A DNA stretch of 64,000 nt from DATAES01 sp963721305 (GTDB taxonomy: Bacteria > Actinomycetota > Acidimicrobiia > Acidimicrobiales > JACDCH01), in NCBI GenBank assembly GCA_963721305.1, contig CAVRIR010000002.1, positions 1 through 64,000 on the forward strand, written 5' to 3'. A program made the translations under genes and the position numbers. Positions 27,711 through 35,346 of this stretch are shown piece after piece; position 1 is the first letter of the stretch, and each line of letters begins with the position of its first letter. The notes under the pieces were generated by a model, which did not search any database, was not told the origin of the DNA, and was given only the letters and a program-made list of their open reading frames with translations.

Positions 27711-27947
27711 CGACCTCGGGGACTTGCTCGCCGGTGCGGAACGCGTGCCACGCGATCTTGGGGCGCGGCGCCAGCCCTCGGCCTTGACGGCGCGACCGAA
27801 CTCGCTGCCGGCGAGGGCGATGCCGATGATCCCGAGCAGGATCTCGAAGCCGATCGTGACCGGGATCCACTCCGCCGGGACACCGAGGATCACGCCGTAC
27901 GGGATCCACGACAGGATCCACAGCGTCACGCCCACCCGCATCCTCAT
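27700..27947 (-). pseudogene. Small two-helix membrane protein, frameshifted near its end
   Basis: ATG 27947 opens MRMRVGVTLWILSWIPYGVI, then a second helix (WIPVTIGFEILLGIIGIALA) and SEFGRAVKAEGWRRAP. Near 27775 the sensible sequence jumps frame to RPKIAWHAFRTGEQVPEVADT and stops at 27700. Without the jump the frame runs about 110 nt into the antisense of the ligase gene as an Arg/Ser-rich tail. It starts 12 nt after the envelope-protein gene and probably ends that operon. I recognise no family. An in-frame reading with a junk tail is also possible, so pseudogene status is uncertain. Confidence 0.45.
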
Positions 27948-27959
27948 CGCATGATCCTG

Positions 27960-28718
27960 TCAGGCGGCGTCGGCCGGAGGATCACGGCGTCGGCGACGCA
28001 CCACCAAGAGGGCGACGCCGAACAGGACGAGGGCGAGCACGGCCACCCCGATACCGAGCGCGATGGCACTGTGTGAGTCCGAGCTCGACGCCGGCATCGT
28101 GAGCTCGGGCAGGCTCGTCGCCGCCATGTACGTGCCGGGCGCCGCGAACGAGGCCGTCAGGCTGAGTTGACGCGGCGGAAGGACCTGCGAGGTGACGGCG
28201 GTCCACGTGGTCGCGTCAGGCGACAGGAACAGGTTGTTGCCGAGCTCGGGGATCTCGACGAGCAAGGTGCCGGGCACCGCGATCGCGACCGGGTGATCGG
28301 ACGGCGCGTACGTCATCTCCACGCGGTACGCGTTGCCGTTCGGGCGCAGCCCTCCCGGGACCGGCGGCAGGTGACTGGGCCCGAGTGGCGTGATGTGGAC
28401 GGCGACGGATGTATCGCCGTTCGACGTGCCGATGGCGCCTTGGGCCAGGTCGATCACGAACTGCCCATCGGGTGTGGCGATGCCGGCCGCCTGGGATCCG
28501 TCGGGCCCGAGCGCGATCGTCGTCGACATCGGGGCCGGTTGGACGTTGCCGGATGCGAAGAAGCTCGGCGGTTCGACGAAGTGATACGAGGACGGAGGGA
28601 CGAAGCCGTCGTACAGCGGCCGGACACCGTCGCCGCGAACGAACATCGTCGCAATGGCAGCCACGAGATACGTGCCGACGAGGGCGAGGGCGACGAGCGA
28701 CCCCTTCCGCCGCGTCAC
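27960..28718 (-). CDS. Membrane-anchored extracytoplasmic protein, unknown family
   Basis: This 252-residue protein starts at GTG 28718 and overlaps the CPBP stop (GTGA). It has an N-terminal helix (SLVALALVGTYLVAAIATMFV), an outside domain of about 180 residues rich in beta-type sequence (PDGQFVIDLAQGAIG, VEMTYAPSDHPVAIAVPGTLLVEI, ATTWTAVTSQVLPPRQLSLT), a C-terminal helix (AIALGIGVAVLALVLFGVALLVV) and an Arg-rich inner tail. This two-anchor layout suits a surface sensor or assembly factor. I do not recognise the family. It is part of a lipoprotein-CPBP-membrane protein operon divergent from the copper monooxygenase fusion. Confidence 0.7.
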   Translation of the reverse strand: MTRRKGSLVALALVGTYLVAAIATMFVRGDGVRPLYDGFVPPSSYHFVEPPSFFASGNVQPAPMSTTIALGPDGSQAAGIATPDGQFVIDLAQGAIGTSNGDTSVAVHITPLGPSHLPPVPGGLRPNGNAYRVEMTYAPSDHPVAIAVPGTLLVEIPELGNNLFLSPDATTWTAVTSQVLPPRQLSLTASFAAPGTYMAATSLPELTMPASSSDSHSAIALGIGVAVLALVLFGVALLVVRRRRRDPPADAA

Positions 28719-29302
28719 AAGAGCACGAGGACGTTGCCGATCGCGTGGGTCACCGCGGACGCGCCCCATGAGCCGCTCACCGCTCGTTGCCATCCGAGCA
28801 GCGCGCCGGCGGCGAGATCGAGCGGCAGGATCCAGAACCCATAGGTCGCCACGTGAACGGACGCGAACAGCACAGCCGAGCCCGCGATGGCGATGACGGG
28901 TCCGGCCGGGGCGAGCAGGCCGAAGCACAGCCGGCGGAACCAGGCCTCCTCGGCGACGGCCGCGAGGGTGTTGGCCAGCACCACCTGAAGGGTGAACCGC
29001 GCCGGCGCGTGTCCTCCGGCGAGCAGCCGGGCTGCACCAAAGGCTGCGACACCCAGCGCGATGGTCATGGCCGTGATCCGCGGTGACGCTGTGATCGTCG
29101 ATGCCGCGCCCGGCAACGGGACCAGGGCGCCCGCGATCAGCAACACCGAGAAGACGATCGCCAGGGCAGTCGCGGGTTGTCCGGCGGACGCGAGCAGCGC
29201 CGGCCGGGCCGCGAGAAGCCCGCAACCGAGCGCGGCGGCGGCTCCGACGAGAAGTGTCGTTGTCGGCGTGGGTTCGTGCGAAGACGCAACCGCGACCGTC
29301 AC
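28715..29302 (-). CDS. CPBP intramembrane metalloprotease (Rce1/YdiL-like)
   Basis: This 195-residue protein, mostly hydrophobic with about 6 helices, has the three CPBP motifs: AEEAWFRRL (EExxxR), FASVHVATYG (FxxxH) and THAIGNVLVLL (HxxxN-like). These residues form the intramembrane glutamate/histidine active site of the Abi/CAAX-protease family, whose bacterial members process peptides, membrane proteins or immunity factors. It starts at GTG 29302 overlapping the lipoprotein gene and ends overlapping the next gene, so all three are translationally coupled. The target protein is unknown; the neighbouring surface proteins are candidates. Confidence 0.88.
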   Translation of the reverse strand: MTVAVASSHEPTPTTTLLVGAAAALGCGLLAARPALLASAGQPATALAIVFSVLLIAGALVPLPGAASTITASPRITAMTIALGVAAFGAARLLAGGHAPARFTLQVVLANTLAAVAEEAWFRRLCFGLLAPAGPVIAIAGSAVLFASVHVATYGFWILPLDLAAGALLGWQRAVSGSWGASAVTHAIGNVLVLL

Positions 29303-29748
29303 GGCTGCACTTGGAACGTCACCGCGGCCACGACCCGGTTGCTGAAAGGCAGGTGATCGGCTGCGACGAACTCCGCCTCGACGGTGTGGCTGCCGGGGAC
29401 CAGATTCGTGACCTGGTAGGAGGTCACGAGCGGCATGGCGACGAGCTGGCCGTCGACGGAGACGTGGATGTGGCCCTCATCACCACGCAAGGCCCCACCG
29501 ACCTGCGTCGGAGGCACGAGGTGGGCGCCGTCGAGCTGCATCACGAGAACCACTGCGGTGCCGGTCGTCTCGTTCGGGGCCGGGGAGACGATCTGGAGGG
29601 ACGCGGTCGTCGAAGGTCGAGGCTGCGTCGACGAGGTGGACGAGGCGGTCGATGCCGACGACGATGAGCATCCGGCCGCTAGGAGCAGGAGCGCGAGACT
29701 GGCTACCTTGGTGATCACGGATCCGAAGCCCCGCCTGGGGAGCGTCAC
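29299..29748 (-). CDS. Secreted lipoprotein with Ig-like domain
   Basis: This 149-residue protein has a lipoprotein signal peptide (VASLALLLLAAGC, lipobox LAAGC near residue 27), a Ser/Thr-rich linker, and a beta-sandwich-like domain. The segment DEGHIHVSVDGQLVAMP...GSHTVEAEFVAADHLPF resembles DUF4399-like or Ig-type folds with a conserved H-x-H. It should be anchored outside the membrane. The HIH motif hints at metal binding. It is the first gene of a three-gene operon and is divergent, 55 bp apart, from the copper monooxygenase fusion, which may make it an accessory to that protein. Confidence 0.8.
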   Translation of the reverse strand: MTLPRRGFGSVITKVASLALLLLAAGCSSSSASTASSTSSTQPRPSTTASLQIVSPAPNETTGTAVVLVMQLDGAHLVPPTQVGGALRGDEGHIHVSVDGQLVAMPLVTSYQVTNLVPGSHTVEAEFVAADHLPFSNRVVAAVTFQVQP

Positions 29749-29803
29749 TGGTCGAGCATAGGATCCTGCTCACAGGTGGCCGGCGCGGCACGGGGGAACC
29801 GAC

Positions 29804-32029
29804 GTGACATCGGAAGACGAGGACGTACCGCCCGATGAGGAAGCGGGTGTCTCGCTGACACCCGCGCTCGAAGCGTCGGGCGGAGGCGGCCGCAAGCGCC
29901 GCCTGGTCCCGCGCCACTGGCTGTTGTGGACGATGGGCGTCGTCATCGTCGTCCTGACTGCGGGCGGCCTCTATGTGTGGCGCGAGTACCGCACGCTCAC
30001 GTCGTCCAAGTACAGCGTCGTCGACTACACCGTGCCGAACGCGCCCCATCTCGCCGCCAGCACCGGTGAGACGGTCTACCGGATCGACCCGAGCGAGTCC
30101 CAGGTCGGCTACTCGGTCAGCGAGAACCTGTTCGGACAGAGCGCGCACCAGGCCCAGGGAACGACGAACGGCATCGCGGGTGACATCGCGCTCGACACGA
30201 GCAACCCGGCCGCGAGCCGCGTCGGCCAGATCGTCGTCAACGTCGAGCAGCTGCATTCCGACAACAACCTGCGCGACGCACGGATGCGGCAGGCCAACCT
30301 CGACTCGCACGACTTCCCACTCGCCTACCTCTCGGTGCTCGACTTCAACGGCATGCCGGCAACGATCACCGACGGCAACTCGTACCACTTCACGATGGAC
30401 TCGCAGCTCACGGTGAAGCAGACACCGGGTCCTGTGACTTGGAACGCCGACGCGACCGTCGCCGACGGGCGGCTCTCGGTGACCGCGACTGCTCAGGTGA
30501 AGATGTCGACCTTCGGTGTCGGGCCGATCTCGATCGCCGGTCTCGTGAGCACCTCCGACGACGTGACGCTGACGTTGAAGCTCACGGCGCTCGACCCGTC
30601 GAAGTTCACCATCCCGACCGCGATCGCGGCACCACCGTCGGCACCGCGTGACACGAACAGCCCTTCGTTCGAGAAGGTCGTCATGCCTGCGCTCGAGGCC
30701 AACTGCGCCTCGTGCCACAACCCCGGCCAGGTCGGTGCGGCGCACTGGACACTCGACACCGCTCAGGATGCCGTCAACATCTCGGACGGCATCGGATCCG
30801 TCGTGCAGTCGGGCTACATGCCGCCATGGCCGGCGTCGCCGCACGGCGTCGCGCTGATGAACTCGAAGGCGCTCGATCAGCAGACGAAGGACGCGCTCGT
30901 CCAGTGGTCGCGCGCCGGGGGTCCGCTCGATGTTCCCGCTACGACGAAGATCACCCCGAAGGGAGGGCCGCCGGTTCCGGCGCCTCGGCAGGATGTCGTG
31001 CTCCAGATGCCCGACGCGTACGCCGGGTCGCTGAGCGTGCCGAACGACTACCGGTGCTTCGTCCTCGACCCGCACGTCACGCAGCCGACCTACATCACCG
31101 GCTACCAGGTGACTCCCGATCATCGCGAGGAGATCCACCACGTCCAGATCTTCCACATCGACGCGTCGCAGGTCGCCGCGGCCGGGAGGATCTCAGGGAG
31201 TGACGGCAAGCCCGGATGGAGTTGCTACGGCACCGTCAACCTTCCGACGGCAAAGCGAGATCGGTCACAGCACACCGTTCCCGGCTTCACGGGCCAGGCC
31301 GGCCTGATCGCCGGCTGGGTCCCGGGGCAGGATCCCGTCGTCTACCCGAACGACTCCGGGATCCTGATGCAGCCGGGCGACGCGCTCGTGCTGCAGGTCC
31401 ACTACCACTACGACACGACGCCGGTCCCTGATCGCACGACCGTCGCGATCCAGACCAATCCCGGAAGCGACAACCTCAGGCGCATCGACATCATCAACCC
31501 GATCGCTCCGGTCGAGATCCCGTGCATGCCGGGCGACACAGCGCCGTTGTGCGATCGCAACGCCGCGCTCGCAGAGGACAACACCGCTGTACGGCCCGAT
31601 CGGCTCCGCGGCGGAGGCGGGCCTGCTCGGACTCTGCGGACAAGACGTCCGACTCGCTTGCCGCGAACTTCAAGGACGGGGTCGCGTCGACGACGTTGCG
31701 ACTACACGGTGCCCGAGTCGGGAACGATCGTGACGGTGTTCGGCCACGAGCACACGTTCGGGAAGAGCTTCCGATTAACACTCGATCCCGACACACCGAA
31801 TCCGACGGTGCTGCTCGACATACCGACATGGAACTTCGACTGGCAGATGAACTACGGGCTCGCGCAACCGATTCACGTCAACGCGGGCCAGAAGATCCAG
31901 ATGGACTGCTCGTGGGACCGGTCGCTCGACCCGAACCGAGCGTCGAAGTACATCGTGTTCGCCGAGGGAACCGAAGACGAGATGTGCTTCTCGACGTACG
32001 CGATCATTCCCGACAGCCAGTCGCCATAA
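29804..32029 (+). CDS. YceI - cytochrome c - copper type II monooxygenase fusion (compensated frameshifts)
   Basis: The predicted 741-residue protein has an inner N-terminus, one anchor helix (about 40-60) and a large outside part. The YceI lipocalin-like domain (VYRIDPSESQVGYSVSENL, about 88-270) is followed by a c-type heme site CASCH (about residue 305) with a possible Met ligand in YMPPWPASP. A copper type II ascorbate-dependent monooxygenase-like fold follows, with His ligands in HHVQIFH, VHYHYD and FGHEHTFGK. Between 31587 and 31700 the homology leaves the frame: LYGPIGSAAEAGLLGLCGQ and SDSLAANFKDGVASTT lie in the other two frames, and the original frame resumes at CDYTVPESG. Three +1 shifts cancel out. 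The protein may be damaged, or the bases may be misread. Start is GTG 29804. Confidence 0.75.
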   Translation: MTSEDEDVPPDEEAGVSLTPALEASGGGGRKRRLVPRHWLLWTMGVVIVVLTAGGLYVWREYRTLTSSKYSVVDYTVPNAPHLAASTGETVYRIDPSESQVGYSVSENLFGQSAHQAQGTTNGIAGDIALDTSNPAASRVGQIVVNVEQLHSDNNLRDARMRQANLDSHDFPLAYLSVLDFNGMPATITDGNSYHFTMDSQLTVKQTPGPVTWNADATVADGRLSVTATAQVKMSTFGVGPISIAGLVSTSDDVTLTLKLTALDPSKFTIPTAIAAPPSAPRDTNSPSFEKVVMPALEANCASCHNPGQVGAAHWTLDTAQDAVNISDGIGSVVQSGYMPPWPASPHGVALMNSKALDQQTKDALVQWSRAGGPLDVPATTKITPKGGPPVPAPRQDVVLQMPDAYAGSLSVPNDYRCFVLDPHVTQPTYITGYQVTPDHREEIHHVQIFHIDASQVAAAGRISGSDGKPGWSCYGTVNLPTAKRDRSQHTVPGFTGQAGLIAGWVPGQDPVVYPNDSGILMQPGDALVLQVHYHYDTTPVPDRTTVAIQTNPGSDNLRRIDIINPIAPVEIPCMPGDTAPLCDRNAALAEDNTAVRPDRLRGGGGPARTLRTRRPTRLPRTSRTGSRRRRCDYTVPESGTIVTVFGHEHTFGKSFRLTLDPDTPNPTVLLDIPTWNFDWQMNYGLAQPIHVNAGQKIQMDCSWDRSLDPNRASKYIVFAEGTEDEMCFSTYAIIPDSQSP

Positions 32030-32784
32030 CTCACATCGACTACCTGGCCGCCAACCAGGCGGCATGGACCGCGAAGGCGGAGTCCGAACAGGCGCTCGCG
32101 CGTCGCAACTGGGACGGCGAACCGAACTGGGGGATCTTCAACGTCCCCGAGGACGACGTGCACGTGCTGCCCGACGATCTCGAAGGGCGCGACGCGGTCG
32201 AGCTCGGATGCGGAACCGGCTACGTGTCCGCGTGGCTCGCTCGACGCGGCGCGCGACCCGTCGGTGTCGATCCGACCGCGAGCCAGTTGCGCATCGTCCA
32301 ACGAATGCAGTCGACGCACGACCTCGCGTTCCCGTTGGTGCTCGCCGCGGGCGAGCAGGTGCCGCTGCGCGACGCGTCCTTTGATCTCGTCATCAGCGAA
32401 TACGGCGCCGCCATCTGGGCGGACCCGTACCGGTGGATCCCCGAGGCGTACCGGCTCCTGCGCCCCGGCGGCGAGTTGGTGTTCCTGTGCAACGGGCTCA
32501 TCCTCATGATGTGCGTGCCAGACATCGGCGAGGACCCCGCGACGAACGAGCTCGTGCGGCCGCAGTTCGGCATGCACCGCGTCGAGTATCCCGACGACCC
32601 CGAGGTCGAGTTCCACCTGAGCCACGGCGACTGGATCCGGCTCCTCCGAGCGAACGGTTTCGATGTCGAAGAGCTCATCGAGCTGCGACCCGCGGCGGAC
32701 GCGTCGACGAACTACCCGTTCGTGACGGTGGAGTGGGCGAGGCAGTGGCCGTGCGAAGAGGTGTGGCGAGCCCGCAAGCGCTGA
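31984..32784 (+). CDS. SAM-dependent class I methyltransferase
   Basis: The homologous region begins at IDYLAANQAAWTAKAESE, as in actinobacterial small-molecule methyltransferases. Motif I is AVELGCGTGYVSAWLARRG, followed by PVGVDPTASQL, FDLVISEYGAAIWAD and LLRPGGELVFLCNG. No ATG lies before the conserved region. The frame's codon at the upstream stop is ATA (an ATAA overlap where ATGA would be expected), and the nearest normal start is GTG 31984, inside the upstream gene. The start is therefore uncertain and may be a mutated ATG. The substrate is unknown. Translation is probably coupled to the monooxygenase fusion. Confidence 0.85.
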   Translation: MLLDVRDHSRQPVAITHIDYLAANQAAWTAKAESEQALARRNWDGEPNWGIFNVPEDDVHVLPDDLEGRDAVELGCGTGYVSAWLARRGARPVGVDPTASQLRIVQRMQSTHDLAFPLVLAAGEQVPLRDASFDLVISEYGAAIWADPYRWIPEAYRLLRPGGELVFLCNGLILMMCVPDIGEDPATNELVRPQFGMHRVEYPDDPEVEFHLSHGDWIRLLRANGFDVEELIELRPAADASTNYPFVTVEWARQWPCEEVWRARKR

Positions 32785-32854
32785 CGCTCGAGCCCCGACC
32801 GCTGAGCGGCGGTAGCCTCGCGCGTGGTACCGCTCCGCTGGAGAAGGGGGCACC

Positions 32855-33292
32855 ATGCGTCGCATCCTCATCCTTGCTCACAAGACCCTCGGAGGCGAGC
32901 ACCTGAGAGAGGAGGTGAGCCGGCGTCTCGATGAAGACGAGTGCGCCTTCCATCTCCTTGTGCCCGAGCGACATCCGAACGATCACGCGTGGACGGATGG
33001 GCAGGTGCACCGAGCCGCCGAGAAGGTGCTCGAAGAAGGACTGCACTCGTTTCGAGAGCTCGACCCGACCGGTCGGGCGTCGTTCACCGGCGAGGTCGGC
33101 GACAGCAATCCCGTGCACGCCGTGGGCCAGTTGTTGCGGCGCGGCGAGCAGTACGACGAGATCATCCTGTCGACGCTCCCGCCGGGGCCGTCGCGCTGGC
33201 TGAAGCAGGACGTACCCAGCCGGATGATGCGCGAGTACACCATCCCGATCACCCACGTCGTCGCGGAGCGCGTTCCTGCTCGGAGGGCGTAG
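32855..33292 (+). CDS. Universal-stress-like alpha/beta protein, unknown function
   Basis: This 145-residue protein begins RRILILAHKTLGGEHLREEV and continues with FHLLVPERHP, then YDEIILSTLPPGPSRWLKQDVPSRM and IPITHVVAE. The Rossmann-like pattern and the final strand with PxxxV resemble universal stress proteins and the C-terminal domain found with some amino-acid permeases. There is no signal peptide. A purine-rich ribosome site (GAGAAGGGGG) precedes ATG 32855. It is monocistronic and ends just before a strong palindrome shared with the convergent aldolase gene. Role unknown; a stress or nucleotide-binding function is only suggested. Confidence 0.7.
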   Translation: MRRILILAHKTLGGEHLREEVSRRLDEDECAFHLLVPERHPNDHAWTDGQVHRAAEKVLEEGLHSFRELDPTGRASFTGEVGDSNPVHAVGQLLRRGEQYDEIILSTLPPGPSRWLKQDVPSRMMREYTIPITHVVAERVPARRA

Positions 33293-33333
33293 CGACCTCG
33301 CTCATCTCGCGACCGTGACCGGCGCGCTCGTCT

Positions 33334-33385
33334 CCGTTCTGGCGTCAGATCCGGCGGATATCCGCCGGGTCTGACGCCAGAACGG
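33334..33385. terminator. 52-bp near-perfect palindrome at convergent gene ends
   Basis: Outer arms CCGTTCTGGCGTCAGA (33334-33349) and TCTGACGCCAGAACGG (33370-33385) enclose CCGGCGGATATCCGCCGG (33351-33368), itself a perfect palindrome. The only mispair is T33350/G33369. It lies between two convergent genes and covers the last codons of the aldolase. It is far longer than a normal terminator stem and lacks a U-tract, so it may instead be an inserted palindromic repeat that also stops transcription. Confidence 0.7.
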
Positions 33386-34133
33386 CTTGGGCCGTCTCCA
33401 ACTCGTGCGCGACAGCGGCGCGCAGCAAGCGCAGGTCGACCCCGACGGTGACCATGCGGAAGCCCATGGCCGCGTAGCGCGCTGCGTTACCTCCGTCATA
33501 CGAATGGATCGCGGGGACGATGCCATGTGCGCCGCATCGGTCGAGGACATGCTCGACCGCCTCGGTGTGGCGGCCGGGGATGAGCCCGCCCGGCGTCTCA
33601 CCGAGGCTGATGGCGAGGTCGGCGGGCCCGATGTACACGCCGTCGACGCCCGGGGTCGAACAGATCTCGTCGGCGTTCGCGACGCCCTCCTCCGTCTCGA
33701 TCATCACAAAGCACATGACATGGGCATCGAGGGTCGCCGTGTCGGCGGATCCGATGGTGGCGGTGGCGCGCACCGGTCCGTAGCTGCGAATGCCAGCCGG
33801 CGCGTACCGGCAGGCCGACGCGACGTGTGCGGCTTCGTCACGGGTGTTGACCATCGGGACGACGATCGCGTCCGCTCCTGCGTCGAGCGCTTTGCCGATG
33901 ACGCTGGCGTCATGGCCGGGAACGCGCACGACCGTCGCGACGCCGGTTCGCGCCATGGCCTGGAGCATCTGCACCATGGCGGCGTGGTCGATCAGCCCGT
34001 GCTGGCAATCGATGCAGACGTAGTCGGGGTCGAGCAACGCGAGCTGTTCGGCGATCACGCCGCTCGGCACCGTGCACCACACGCCGAACGCCGTTGCGTC
34101 CGAGGCCACGCGGCGCACCCTGTTCTCAGTCAC
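33345..34133 (-). CDS. HpcH/HpaI-type class II aldolase
   Basis: This 262-residue protein begins at GTG 34133 (VTENRVRRVASDATAF). The TIM barrel of the HpcH/HpaI (citrate lyase beta-like) family is shown by DPDYVCIDCQHGLIDHAAM (active-site histidine), KALDAGADAIVVPMVNTRDEA, CFVMIETEEGVANADEI (metal-binding Glu) and GVYIGPADLAISLG (metal-binding Asp). Members cleave 4-hydroxy-2-oxo acids to pyruvate plus an aldehyde, the last step of several ring-degradation routes. It follows the acyl-CoA dehydrogenase stop by 1 nt, so they are one operon. Its final codons lie inside the 52-bp palindrome, which may have replaced the original C-terminus. Confidence 0.9.
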   Translation of the reverse strand: MTENRVRRVASDATAFGVWCTVPSGVIAEQLALLDPDYVCIDCQHGLIDHAAMVQMLQAMARTGVATVVRVPGHDASVIGKALDAGADAIVVPMVNTRDEAAHVASACRYAPAGIRSYGPVRATATIGSADTATLDAHVMCFVMIETEEGVANADEICSTPGVDGVYIGPADLAISLGETPGGLIPGRHTEAVEHVLDRCGAHGIVPAIHSYDGGNAARYAAMGFRMVTVGVDLRLLRAAVAHELETAQAVLASDPADIRRI

Positions 34134-34134
34134 G

Positions 34135-35322
34135 TCAGCTCCTCGGCACCTGGTTCCATGGGACGTCCTTGTCGGGTCGCGGCTCGGGCGGCAGGCCGAG
34201 CACGCGTTCGCCGAGGATGTTGCGCATGATCTCGGACGTACCGCCCGCGATCGATGCCTGCACCCCGCTGACGAAGCTGCGTTGCATGCTCGGCGGAGGC
34301 GGATCCTCGTCGCCTCGAACCGTCTCGTACGTGTCGTAGAGCGTGCCGGTCGGGCCGAGCAGATCGACGGCGAGCGCGGTGACGCGCTGACCGAGGTTCG
34401 CCAGCCCGAGCTTGCCGACGGAACCCTCCGGTCCCGGCGAGCCCGTGGCACGCTTCTCCGCAGCGCGCAACGCGGTCAGACGGGCGACCTCGGCTCCAAC
34501 CCACGCCTGCATCAATCGGTCGCGCGAGTCCGCGCGATGGCCACTGTTGCGCCACGCCATGACGGCGCCCGCGATAGCGCCTTCACCGCGTCTCGGCGGC
34601 GTCGGCATGTTGTAGCGCTCGTTCATCAGCGTGGTGGTGCTCACCCGCCAGCCGTCCCCCATCGCGCCGAGCCGCTCGGCGTCCGGGATACGCACGTCGG
34701 TGAAGTACACCTCGTTGAACTCCGCCTCGCCACTCATCTGACGCAAGGGCCGGACCTCCACACCCGGCGCGTGCATGTCGACGACGAAGTACGTCAGGCC
34801 CTTGTGCTTCGGAAGGTCGGGGTCGGTGCGCGCCAGCAACATCCCCCACCGGGCCTTGTGGGCCAGCGTCGTCCACACCTTCTGGCCGTTCACGATCCAC
34901 TCGTCCGCGCCGACGTCAGAAGTGATGCGCGTCGCGCTGGTAGCCAGCGACGCGACATCGGATCCCGCTCCCGGCTCGCTGAACAGCTGGCACCACACCT
35001 CTTCGCATGTGAAGTCGGGACGGAGGTAGCGCGCCTGCTGGTCCTCGCTTCCGTGCGCAAGAACGGTCGGGCCGCCCATGCCGTAGCCGATCGGATTGAG
35101 GAAGAAGCCGTCGGGCGCGCCGGCCTCGTCGAGCCGCCGCTTCACGAGCGGCTGGAGACCGGCCGACAGCCCGAGCCCGCCTTTGCCGCGAGGGAAGTGG
35201 ATCCAGGCGAGGCCGGCGTCGAACTGCGCGCCGAGGAACTCGACCAGAGGCGCGCCCGCCGGCGGATGATCGGCCAGCAACCGGTCGATCGCGTCGTTCA
35301 CGACCGCTTCGTCGTCCTGCAT
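34135..35322 (-). CDS. Acyl-CoA dehydrogenase lacking the canonical C-terminal Glu
   Basis: This 395-residue protein keeps the FAD loops CQLFSEPGAGSD and NGQKVWTTLAHKA and the helix SIAGGTSEIMRNILGERVLGLP. In the family motif EGTSEI the catalytic Glu is replaced by Gly (AGGTSEI). Heteromeric (alpha2beta2) FadE proteins of sterol degradation show similar losses and place the base elsewhere or in a partner. Whether this one is active alone is unclear. It is followed after 1 nt by the aldolase gene. ATG 35322 is leaderless-type: a -10 box (TACTTT) lies 7 nt upstream in a 24-bp promoter shared with the divergent hydrolase. Confidence 0.9.
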   Translation of the reverse strand: MQDDEAVVNDAIDRLLADHPPAGAPLVEFLGAQFDAGLAWIHFPRGKGGLGLSAGLQPLVKRRLDEAGAPDGFFLNPIGYGMGGPTVLAHGSEDQQARYLRPDFTCEEVWCQLFSEPGAGSDVASLATSATRITSDVGADEWIVNGQKVWTTLAHKARWGMLLARTDPDLPKHKGLTYFVVDMHAPGVEVRPLRQMSGEAEFNEVYFTDVRIPDAERLGAMGDGWRVSTTTLMNERYNMPTPPRRGEGAIAGAVMAWRNSGHRADSRDRLMQAWVGAEVARLTALRAAEKRATGSPGPEGSVGKLGLANLGQRVTALAVDLLGPTGTLYDTYETVRGDEDPPPPSMQRSFVSGVQASIAGGTSEIMRNILGERVLGLPPEPRPDKDVPWNQVPRS

Positions 35323-35346
35323 CCCCCGAAAAGTAGGGTGCGCGCC
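35323..35346. promoter_or_regulatory. 24-bp bidirectional leaderless promoter
   Basis: Only 24 bp separate the start codons of the divergent acyl-CoA dehydrogenase and hydrolase. Plus-strand TAGGGT (35334-35339) ends 7 nt before ATG 35347. Minus-strand TACTTT (35335-35330) ends 7 nt before ATG 35322. The two -10 boxes share 2 bp, and there is no room for a 5' untranslated region on either side. RNA polymerase could serve only one direction at a time. Confidence 0.6.
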
